A stretch of DNA of 5,671 nucleotides. Source: JAUXLW01 sp964195005. GTDB lineage: Bacteria; Actinomycetota; Acidimicrobiia; Spongiisociales; SHLN01. Location of the stretch: positions 1 to 5,671 of the forward strand of contig CAXMOO010000097.1 in assembly GCA_964195005.1 (NCBI GenBank). The letters are read 5' to 3'. The notes beneath the pieces were generated by a model that saw only the letters and a list, made by a program, of their open reading frames with translations, was not told the DNA's origin and ran no database searches. Shown piece by piece: positions 1 through 5,618 of the stretch; position 1 is the first letter of the stretch, and each line of letters starts with the position of its first letter. Position numbers and translations under genes: made by a program.

Positions 1-450
1 TCGATCATCTTCTTCGACGAGTTCGACGCCCTGGCGCCGGTGCGTGGCAATAGCAACAACTCGGTCACAGATTCGGTTGTGGCCTCGCTCTTGACCGAGA
101 TTGATGGAGTAGCCGACAGAGGTGACGTGGTGGTGGTTGCGGCCACCAACCGTAAAGACCTCATCGATCCCGCCCTGCTGCGAGGCGGGCGCCTGGAGAC
201 CCACATCCTGTTGGATCTGCCGCCCAAGGAGGGGCGGCTGGCGTTACTCGAGATCACTGATGTCCCGTTCGCCGACGACGTGGATCTCGATCAGCTGGCC
301 GAGGTCACCGAGGGGCTCTCGTTTGCCGACCTTACGAGTCTGCTGCGCGAAGCAGCTCTCAACGTGTTGCGGACCGACGCCGAGGCACTCGCGGTGACAT
401 GGGCCGACCTGGAGGTTGCCCTAACGCGCTTCAACAAGGAAGTAGCTTGA
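1..450 (+). CDS. CDC48/VCP-like AAA+ ATPase, C-terminal fragment (5' end outside window)
   Basis: This is the last 149 codons of an AAA+ ATPase that begins before the window; the frame is open from base 1. The fragment opens in Walker B (IIFFDEFDALAP, with D6 and E7 coordinating Mg and polarising water). The second region of homology follows, with the sensor-1 Asn in AATN (N50) and the LLRGGRLETHI segment carrying arginine finger R64. Next come the sensor-2 helix (GLSFADL, 105-111) and a C-terminal helical lid ending at residue 149. LLTEIDGV and the SRH pattern match the CDC48/p97 type, most like its second (D2) ring, which uses ATP hydrolysis to unfold or remodel proteins in the cytoplasm. 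Two oddities are visible. The second arginine-finger position (R-x-x-R) is Thr67, and the usual Gly of G-[FY]-S-G-A-D is Phe108. No acidic or hydrophobic-Tyr tail for proteasome docking is seen. The number of AAA modules and the N-domain are off-window, so the exact subfamily is inferred. Confidence 0.9.
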   Translation, partial: SIIFFDEFDALAPVRGNSNNSVTDSVVASLLTEIDGVADRGDVVVVAATNRKDLIDPALLRGGRLETHILLDLPPKEGRLALLEITDVPFADDVDLDQLAEVTEGLSFADLTSLLREAALNVLRTDAEALAVTWADLEVALTRFNKEVA

Positions 451-451
451 C

Positions 452-961
452 CTATCTCTCGGTGATGGTCACCGAGTTGATAACACAATCTTCCGTCGGG
501 CGGTCGCCGGCGTCCGTTTCACCCGCGGCGATGGAATCCACTGCGTCGATTCCTGACGTCACTTTCCCGAAAATCGTGTATGAGTGAGGTAGCCCGGCGT
601 CGGCATGGCAAATGAAGAATTGTGAGCCGTTGGTGTTGGGCCCCGAATTGGCCATGGCCACGGTGCCGCGGCTGTAGTCGCCGGGACCCTCCAATTCGTC
701 CCGGAACTGATAGCCGGGTCCACCCCGGCCCGTGCCGGTTGGGTCGCCTCCCTGAATCATGAACCCGGAGATGACGCGGTGAAAGATCACGCCGTCGTAG
801 AACCCGTCCCTGGCAAGAAACACGAAGTTGTTGACCGCCTGTGGCGAGGAGGCGGGGTTGAGATCGATGCCGATCTCGCCATGATTTGTGTCGAGCTTGG
901 CCGAAAAAGACTTTGAAAGATCGATGGTCAGCTCAGGAGCTGAGTTGTACTGCTTGGACAT
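452..961 (-). CDS. Cyclophilin-type peptidyl-prolyl cis-trans isomerase
   Basis: This 169-residue protein is a single cyclophilin domain and should catalyse cis-trans isomerisation of Xaa-Pro peptide bonds in the cytoplasm; there is no signal peptide or membrane segment. The active-site blocks are intact: FHRVISGFMIQGGD (60-73), giving R62, F67, M68 and Q70 (equivalent to R55, F60, M61 and Q63 of human CypA), then AMANSGPNTNGSQFFI (102-117) with A104, N105, Q114 and F116. The Trp that contacts cyclosporin in CypA lies in a segment that here reads GLPHSYTIFG, with no Trp and Tyr128 near the CypA His126 position. This is common in bacterial cyclophilins and suggests low cyclosporin sensitivity. 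The N-terminal extension of about 20 residues is typical of the short bacterial cytosolic form. The ATG at 961 has AAGGTGA at 965-971 as ribosome-binding site. The stop lies one base from the stop of the convergent AAA+ gene, and the gene is divergent from PAP2. It appears monocistronic. Confidence 0.95.
   Translation of the reverse strand: MSKQYNSAPELTIDLSKSFSAKLDTNHGEIGIDLNPASSPQAVNNFVFLARDGFYDGVIFHRVISGFMIQGGDPTGTGRGGPGYQFRDELEGPGDYSRGTVAMANSGPNTNGSQFFICHADAGLPHSYTIFGKVTSGIDAVDSIAAGETDAGDRPTEDCVINSVTITER
458..476. terminator. Hairpin at the convergent junction, possible bidirectional terminator
   Basis: A perfect 8-bp inverted repeat, CTCGGTGA/TCACCGAG, flanks a 3-base loop (TGG). It starts 7 bases after the TGA of the AAA+ gene and forms the last sense codons of the cyclophilin gene on the other strand. 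The position is right for stopping transcription in both directions. Neither side has a T-tract, so it would be an intrinsic terminator without a U-tail, of the type proposed for actinobacteria. The hairpin is seen directly; terminator function is inferred. Confidence 0.5.
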
Positions 962-1152
962 GAATCACCTTCGGTTTCGAGATCGCTAAACCCTAGACAG
1001 CGGTGTCGGCGTCGCCTAAATTCTCCACCGCTCTACCGTAATCATTCGCGAACTGACGGCGGCCCTGCGGCTCATTCCTCTCGAAAAAGCCACTCAGGGT
1101 GGTGGAGAGAAGCGCCGAAGTAAGCAAAGAGACGAAATCCGGGCGGAGATAG
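962..1152. promoter_or_regulatory. Divergent intergenic region between cyclophilin and PAP2 genes
   Basis: This 191-bp gap must carry the start signals for both flanking genes. On the minus strand a weak -10-like TAGGGT (995-990) lies upstream of the cyclophilin gene without a good -35. No convincing sigma-70 pair is seen for PAP2. An inverted repeat TCTCCACC (1022-1029)/GGTGGAGA (1101-1108) extends with G-U pairs to about 14 bp (1021-1034 with 1096-1109) and could fold in an RNA leader of PAP2. No small ORF or tRNA is evident. Confidence 0.4.
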
Positions 1153-1854
1153 ATGCAGCAAGCTCACGACATGACCGGGCGCCTATTAGCGGTGTTTCGG
1201 GATCATCGAACGGCGCGCCGTTTGGTATTTGCCTGCCTCAGCATCTTCCTCCTCCTGGCCCTGGTCGCCATCAACGCCGAAAAGCTCCTGCTCGGGGTTG
1301 ACACTGCAGTCCAGGGAGGCACCATCGGGGCGCGTACCGGCTGGCTCAACACTGCCATGGTCATGCTCACCGAGCTGGGTACCCGCTATGTAATTGGCGT
1401 ATTGGCTCTTGGCCTGGCAGCGTGGGCGTGGGTCACCGGCCGCTGTAAGACCACGACGCTGGTCATCATTGCCGCATTCGCCATCAACCCGGTCTTCGAG
1501 ATCCTCTTCAAAGAACTGGTGGGGAGGGTTCGGCCGAATTTGGACCAGATCCTTCCCGGCAATGGGCCTTCCTTCCCCTCGGGGCACGTTCTGGCAACAG
1601 TGGGCTTCTACGGATTGATTCCGCTGGTTGTTTGGGAAGCCACCAACAAGCGATGGCTGCGAATCGCCTCCCTCGTAGGAGCACTCAGCGTGATACTGGG
1701 AGTGGGCTTCTCCCGGGTATATCTCGATGTGCATTGGACCACCGACGTTCTTGCCGGCTACTTGCTAGGGACCGCCCTGGTCGCCGCCACCTACCATGCC
1801 CTCAGTGGCCACAGCCTCCACGAAGCGCGCGCTTGCTGCGCTAACCGTCGCTGA
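1153..1854 (+). CDS. PAP2-family integral membrane phosphatase
   Basis: This 233-residue protein belongs to the PAP2 (type 2 phosphatidic acid phosphatase) superfamily, which hydrolyses lipid phosphates such as phosphatidate, phosphatidylglycerophosphate or undecaprenyl pyrophosphate on the outer face of the membrane. All three signature blocks are present: K-x6-RP (K120, R127, P128), SFPSGH (140-145, acid/base H145), and SR-x5-H-x3-D (S187, R188, nucleophile H194, D198). Hydrophobic segments at about 24-40, 79-95, 101-119, 146-161, 171-186 and 199-214 give the usual helical bundle of about six membrane segments, with a short basic cytoplasmic N-terminus. The substrate cannot be assigned; undecaprenyl-PP or a phosphatidyl phosphate is the likeliest. 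The ATG at 1153 follows GGAGA (1145-1149) at short spacing; the alternative ATG at 1171 has no Shine-Dalgarno site, so 1153 is preferred. The C-terminus is Cys- and Arg-containing (residues 226-233) and its last 14 bp overlap the convergent membrane-protein gene. Confidence 0.92.
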   Translation: MQQAHDMTGRLLAVFRDHRTARRLVFACLSIFLLLALVAINAEKLLLGVDTAVQGGTIGARTGWLNTAMVMLTELGTRYVIGVLALGLAAWAWVTGRCKTTTLVIIAAFAINPVFEILFKELVGRVRPNLDQILPGNGPSFPSGHVLATVGFYGLIPLVVWEATNKRWLRIASLVGALSVILGVGFSRVYLDVHWTTDVLAGYLLGTALVAATYHALSGHSLHEARACCANRR

Positions 1855-2224
1855 CCCTGGCCCGATAGGCAGACACAGCCCGCTCAGCCACTCGCTCGGG
1901 TGCTTCATTTGTCAGCTCACCTTGCTCAACCAGCCAGTCCCAGAGGTCTGACCGGAACCGCACCTGCTGGCCGCGGTTCACGATGTTGCCACGACTGACC
2001 GCCACCCACAGGAGCACCACCAGGCCGATGAGAAACAGGACTGAAACGAGAATCGCCCTGGCGAACGGATCACCATGCCACAGTTGCACGTAATCCCCCG
2101 TCACCGGTTCGTCGATGCGAAAAGCCCGGAACAAATAGACGAAGATGTAGATGCCGGTGTAGATCAGGAAGCTAATCAGCCCCAATAACCCGACAAGTGC
2201 CACGGCCGGAAGTTGACGTTTCAC
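1841..2224 (-). CDS. Small two-TM membrane protein, third gene of the phosphotransferase operon
   Basis: I do not recognise this 127-residue protein. It has a basic start (MKRQ), a first hydrophobic helix at about 6-33 rich in Ile, Leu and Tyr, and a charged loop at about 34-55 (FRIDEP, D44, D52). A second helix at about 57-77 is followed by a roughly 50-residue soluble C-terminal tail. By the positive-inside rule both ends should be cytoplasmic and the loop outside. The tail (QQVRFRSDLWDWLVEQGEL, then an Ala/Arg/Glu helix to residue 125) looks helical and amphipathic, and could contact a cytoplasmic partner. Translation starts at GTG 2224, which overlaps the TGA of the preceding gene in the four bases GTGA. 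AGGGG at 2230-2234 lies five bases upstream, so start and coupling are well supported. It is the last gene of the operon, and its stop lies inside the convergent PAP2 gene. Calling it real rests on the coupling and a coherent membrane-protein pattern. Confidence 0.75.
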   Translation of the reverse strand: MKRQLPAVALVGLLGLISFLIYTGIYIFVYLFRAFRIDEPVTGDYVQLWHGDPFARAILVSVLFLIGLVVLLWVAVSRGNIVNRGQQVRFRSDLWDWLVEQGELTNEAPERVAERAVSAYRARVSDG

Positions 2225-2799
2225 AGTTTCCCCTCTCTGCCGACCATCCGAAGCGTGGCGGCAAAATCTACAGCGCTGGCCGGCGGCGCCATAGGACGCC
2301 CGAACCAGGTGGTTTGTACAAGCAAGTGGGCGGCCGCAAACGATCTCTCGTGTACCACCGCAAAGAAAAGTAGCTGAATGGCAAGCAGGCCAAGCACGGC
2401 CCCCACCGAGACGGCGATTCCGATGACCATCCCGTTCTTGTACAGCTGGCTGGCCTGGTTGCTGACCATGTTGATGCCGAGCGCCAGTACGCCAACGGCT
2501 ATCGCTGCGAAAACGGCGGAGGACATCAAGTAAGCCGGCCGGCTCCTGAACCCGCGGCGGTCGAATGCCGGGCCCTCCACCTCGTATCCCGCCGCCCGGG
2601 CAACGCTTGCCACTACGCCGTGGGCACCTCGGGCGATTCGCTGTTTGCGGTGCACTCCACGGCTGGGAAAGAGTTTGCGCACGAAATCAGCCACCACCAG
2701 CGCTCCCGAGATCAACATACCGACCCCCATGAGAGCCGGAACTATGACGTGGAGTCCATCATCGATGACTGGATCGCGTCGGTGGGACCTGTCGCTCAT
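2221..2799 (-). CDS. Three-TM membrane protein of unknown function, second gene of the operon
   Basis: I do not recognise a family for this 192-residue protein. Three hydrophobic helices are visible at about 16-41 (VIVPALMGVGMLISGALVV), 89-112 and 123-149. The 42-88 segment between the first two is strongly basic (RKLFPSRGVHRKQRIARG), so by the positive-inside rule it should be cytoplasmic, with the N-terminus outside. The 113-122 loop would be outside and the 150-192 tail cytoplasmic. There is no signal-peptide cleavage motif, no catalytic motif, and no Cys or His cluster. The ATG at 2799 overlaps the TGA of the phosphotransferase gene in ATGA (2796-2799), preceded by a GGGGAAGAAG purine stretch as ribosome-binding site. 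Its own stop overlaps the GTG of the next gene. This tight coupling implies coordinated synthesis with the enzyme and the 2-TM protein, perhaps as a membrane anchor or transporter for it; that role is inference only. Confidence 0.78.
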   Translation of the reverse strand: MSDRSHRRDPVIDDGLHVIVPALMGVGMLISGALVVADFVRKLFPSRGVHRKQRIARGAHGVVASVARAAGYEVEGPAFDRRGFRSRPAYLMSSAVFAAIAVGVLALGINMVSNQASQLYKNGMVIGIAVSVGAVLGLLAIQLLFFAVVHERSFAAAHLLVQTTWFGRPMAPPASAVDFAATLRMVGREGKL

Positions 2800-5390
2800 G
2801 GCTTCTTCCCCATCCGGCGCACTTCTCCTTGAGTGCCGTCAACCACCACCTCTTCGCCGTCCCCGATGACGGCAGTGGCGTCGGCGACGTTGAGCACAGC
2901 GGGAAGGCCGAACTCGCGGGCCACGATCGCAGCGTGAGACAACGGTCCCCCCTCCTCGAGCACGATGCCACCCGCCGTCAGGAACAGCGGTGTCCATGAT
3001 GGATCGGTGCTGTGAGCAACGATTATCTCGCCCGGTTTCAAATTGACCCCGTCCTCGAGCGAGCCGAGAACTCGAGCTGCGCCCCGGATCGTCCCGGGGC
3101 TGGCAGCCCAACCCTGCAACACAGGGCCGGCTTCCACTTCCGACCGCTCGACGACGTCAGGGTGGCCTGTAAATACCTCGGGCAACGGTCCTGCATCGCG
3201 GGCACGTTGCAGAGCACGGCGGCGCCGCTCCAGCTCCTGGCCGAATACCGGCTCCTCGCCGAGGAGCATTCGCTCCAACTCGCCGTCGGAGAACAGTTCG
3301 ACATCTTCGCTGGCCCGCAAATGCCCGGAAATCACCAGGCGGTCGGCGCTCTCGAGAATCCCCCTGCGCTCGACACCTCCCAGAACCAGCAGGGCGGCTT
3401 TTGAATCTTCGCGATTGCGCAGATGGAGAGTGGCCTCTTCCACCAGGCGTCGCAGGAGTCGCAGCCGCATATCTACCAGCTGACCGGTGATGACCCGCTT
3501 GATCCGCCAGCGCGGCGAAGTCTTGAGCAGCAAAATCAACTCGCCGAGGGCATCCTCCGGTGCTGAGGCGGCCATTCGCTCCGAGGTCTTGGCGAAGGAC
3601 AGCAGCTGGCTCCAAACGCCGACTATGTCTTCATTCCAGGAGCGTCCGGCAAAAACGGCCTGAGAACCAAAGGCCCGCACACAATGATCCAGTTCTTCGA
3701 GGAAAGCCTCGCCCTGGTTCCCGAGGGCCTCGATGGGCATGCGGGGGCGGTCGCCTCCATGGATAAGGGCCGTTCGCAGGGTCGGGTTGGTGGCAGCGTG
3801 TCGATCAAAGATCTCGCGCAACCTGGCGACTCTCGCGGCCCCCACCGCCGACTCGGTCAGGGTTCCGGCGGTCAAGCGCTGAGCCCAGCGAGCGCCCTCC
3901 TCCTCGCCAAGCCACTTACCCACTTGCAGCTCCAGAGCCCGGTAGGCGGCTGCGGCTGCACTAGATGAGGCCACCTCAGTGGCGTAGATCCGCCATGCCA
4001 GGTCGCGAATACGGGACCGATAGGTCAACAACCTCTCCACCGGCAGAGAGGACAGCTCGATGTTGAGATGGGCAATACCTTCCACCGCTCGTTTGACCAG
4101 CTCCACTTCCTCCCTCACGAGCTTGTTGGCTCGCCAGTTGCGGATGGACGCTCGGAGTCGTGTTATGCCACCCCCATTCGAAGGCTGCGCCTCGTCTCCC
4201 TGGCGATCCAGTGGATGACCGAGATACTGCCGCTCCACCTCCTCCCCGGACCCGCCGGGAAGTGAGGTAGCGACATCACGCAAGACACTCAAGTTGAGTG
4301 TCGCGCGGCCCCGGAACCGGCCGAGAACATGGCGGCCCGCCGCGATTTGCGAAACCCCGATCGAGGCAAAGAGCGATCGGAACGCGTCCTCGAGCATGGG
4401 CGCATTGATCGACCACAGCAACGGCGACACGACGCCGGGAAGCATCTCGGCGACGCCACGCGGCGTGTACTCATCGTCACCTACAACCGGGGTGTCAAAG
4501 CCGTCGTCGTGAGCAGCCAGAGGGCGAGTGACGGTGATGGGACGTGCTTGCAACACGCTGATGCCCCGCTCCGTGTAGGCCCACTCGATGTCCTGCGGAG
4601 AACCGGCCCCGCTTTCGATGCGAAGGCTCAGGCGGGCGAGATCTTCCAGAAATGCAAGAGGGGTCCGCTTTCCACCGACTCGCACCGTCAGGGTGTCGCG
4701 GTCGACGACGAATCCGCGCGGGGTAACCCGGCCAGACACCAGGTCGTCTCCCAAACCCGGCACAGCTTCAATTTTCATGTCGTCCGGTCTTCCCTGTGGA
4801 TCCCTCGTGAAGATGACGCCGGCCCAAACAGCATCAGCCATGGCCTGGATAATCACTGCCATAGCCAGGTTTTCCTCGGAGATCTGCTCACGGCGCCGGT
4901 AGGCGCGGACCTGCGGGGACCACAGCGACGCCCAGCATCGTCGGATGGCGTTGAGTGCCTCGCTCGAGGTCTTGACTCCGAGAAACGTTTCGTATTGGCC
5001 GGCAAACGACGCCGTCACCATGTCTTCGGCCGTGGCCGAGGAACGGACGGCAATCGGCGACCGACCAAGAAAGTCCTCAACCAGTTCGAGGATGTCCTGC
5101 TCGAGCTCGCGAGACATCGGCGCATCTATGAAGGCCTTCTCCACTCTGGCAGTTTCCGCCGCCTGGGCGTCTGGAGTCGGCAGGTCGGATTCCTGTAGCT
5201 CCTTCAGGAAAGAGCCCAGATCGGCGTAATCTACGAACGCCCGATAGGCGTCGGCAGTCAACACGGCGGCGCGTGGGACCGGGAAACCGTCGGCTACGAG
5301 CCGATCGAGCGATGAGGCCTTACCCCCGACGTCGGTAGCGACGCTCCCGAACCCTTCCAGGAATTGAGCGTATTGGTATTTCACAGGCAT
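2796..5390 (-). CDS. PEP synthase/rifampicin phosphotransferase-like dikinase (ATP-grasp, central domain, phospho-His domain)
   Basis: This 864-residue enzyme has an N-terminal PEP synthase-type ATP-grasp domain (about 1-290). Visible motifs are VGGKASSL (K24), AVRSSATAED (R116), ASFAGQYETFLG, GVIFTRDP, GLGDDLVSG, and DIEW...LQARPITV (E269, Q281, R283). A large mostly helical central domain follows (about 305-745), opening with EMLPGVVSPLLWS and including KWLGE. The C-terminal swivelling domain (about 755-860) carries STDPSWTPLF and GGPLSHAAIVAREFGLP, with catalytic H819. It lacks the C-terminal PEP/pyruvate barrel of true PEP synthase or PPDK. Length and domain order match rifampicin phosphotransferase (about 866 residues), which turns ATP, drug and water into AMP, phosphorylated drug and Pi through a phosphohistidine. 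ATP use through H819 is well supported; the acceptor is unknown. Rifampicin resistance should not be assumed, because the central domain has diverged and no rifamycin-associated upstream repeat is visible. The ATG at 5390 fits the family N-terminus but has no clear Shine-Dalgarno site. It is the first gene of a coupled operon. Confidence 0.85.
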   Translation of the reverse strand: MPVKYQYAQFLEGFGSVATDVGGKASSLDRLVADGFPVPRAAVLTADAYRAFVDYADLGSFLKELQESDLPTPDAQAAETARVEKAFIDAPMSRELEQDILELVEDFLGRSPIAVRSSATAEDMVTASFAGQYETFLGVKTSSEALNAIRRCWASLWSPQVRAYRRREQISEENLAMAVIIQAMADAVWAGVIFTRDPQGRPDDMKIEAVPGLGDDLVSGRVTPRGFVVDRDTLTVRVGGKRTPLAFLEDLARLSLRIESGAGSPQDIEWAYTERGISVLQARPITVTRPLAAHDDGFDTPVVGDDEYTPRGVAEMLPGVVSPLLWSINAPMLEDAFRSLFASIGVSQIAAGRHVLGRFRGRATLNLSVLRDVATSLPGGSGEEVERQYLGHPLDRQGDEAQPSNGGGITRLRASIRNWRANKLVREEVELVKRAVEGIAHLNIELSSLPVERLLTYRSRIRDLAWRIYATEVASSSAAAAAYRALELQVGKWLGEEEGARWAQRLTAGTLTESAVGAARVARLREIFDRHAATNPTLRTALIHGGDRPRMPIEALGNQGEAFLEELDHCVRAFGSQAVFAGRSWNEDIVGVWSQLLSFAKTSERMAASAPEDALGELILLLKTSPRWRIKRVITGQLVDMRLRLLRRLVEEATLHLRNREDSKAALLVLGGVERRGILESADRLVISGHLRASEDVELFSDGELERMLLGEEPVFGQELERRRRALQRARDAGPLPEVFTGHPDVVERSEVEAGPVLQGWAASPGTIRGAARVLGSLEDGVNLKPGEIIVAHSTDPSWTPLFLTAGGIVLEEGGPLSHAAIVAREFGLPAVLNVADATAVIGDGEEVVVDGTQGEVRRMGKKP

Positions 5391-5394
5391 TGTC

Positions 5395-5400
5395 AGATTA
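5395..5400 (-). promoter_or_regulatory. Possible -10 element (TAATCT) for a leaderless operon start
   Basis: TAATCT on the minus strand ends four bases before the ATG at 5390. No GGAGG-like site lies in the 20 bases upstream of that ATG. Together these suggest a transcript that starts at or very near the start codon, as is common in actinobacteria. No good -35 is found at 16-19 bp, and the spacing to the ATG is slightly short, so this is tentative. Confidence 0.25.
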
Positions 5401-5487
5401 CGACCGATTGTGTATTCCTGCTTCTACAACCACGGAACGCGCCGAACCTTTCCTTAGGAGGCCGCTGAACAACGCATGCCACGTGTC

Positions 5488-5604
5488 TCACCGGCTAGTC
5501 ATCGCCACTCGCCAGCGTCCTCGGCCCCGCCATTCCGCTCCGAGGACTGGCAAAACCTCGTCCTTGCGACTGGCGCGTCTGGCCGCCGATCTACGCAACG
5601 GCAT
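5488..5604 (-). CDS. Possible 38-residue Arg-rich small ORF
   Basis: An ATG at 5604-5602 follows a strong AGGAGG (5620-5615) with a 10-base spacer and reads 38 codons to TGA at 5490-5488. The product would be very basic (MPLRRSAARRASRKDEV... ending VAMTSR) with two Trp, no membrane segment and no motif I recognise. It overlaps the 5517-5547 inverted repeat. The AGGAGG and its position just past a possible upstream stop are the only support. Composition is what random GC-rich DNA gives, so it may be noise or a leader peptide. Confidence 0.2.
   Translation of the reverse strand: MPLRRSAARRASRKDEVLPVLGAEWRGRGRWRVAMTSR
5517..5547. repeat. Inverted repeat in the upstream region of the phosphotransferase operon
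   Basis: A perfect 8-bp inverted repeat, GTCCTCGG (5517-5524)/CCGAGGAC (5540-5547), surrounds a 15-base loop. With a two-base bulge the arms extend to CCAG at 5512-5515 against CTGG at 5547-5550. A further GTCCT at 5560-5564 could pair with AGGAC (5543-5547) as an alternative stem. There is no T-run on either side, so a classical terminator is unlikely. It could be an operator, part of an RNA leader, or chance in GC-rich DNA. Confidence 0.45.
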
Positions 5605-5618
5605 TATTCAACAACCTC

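Noticed and set aside
1186..1734. 182-codon minus-strand open frame opposite PAP2
   Set aside because: The plus strand encodes all three PAP2 signature motifs. The antisense product is low in hydrophobic structure and has no recognisable motif.
4329..5198. 289-codon plus-strand open frame opposite the phosphotransferase gene
   Set aside because: It lies wholly antisense to the ATP-grasp domain, whose motifs are unmistakable on the minus strand. The product is Arg/His-rich with no domain pattern, as expected of a shadow frame in GC-rich DNA.
2796..5390. Calling the large enzyme PEP synthase (ppsA) or PPDK
   Set aside because: The protein ends about 45 residues after the phospho-His motif and has no C-terminal PEP/pyruvate-binding barrel, so it cannot bind pyruvate in the usual way.
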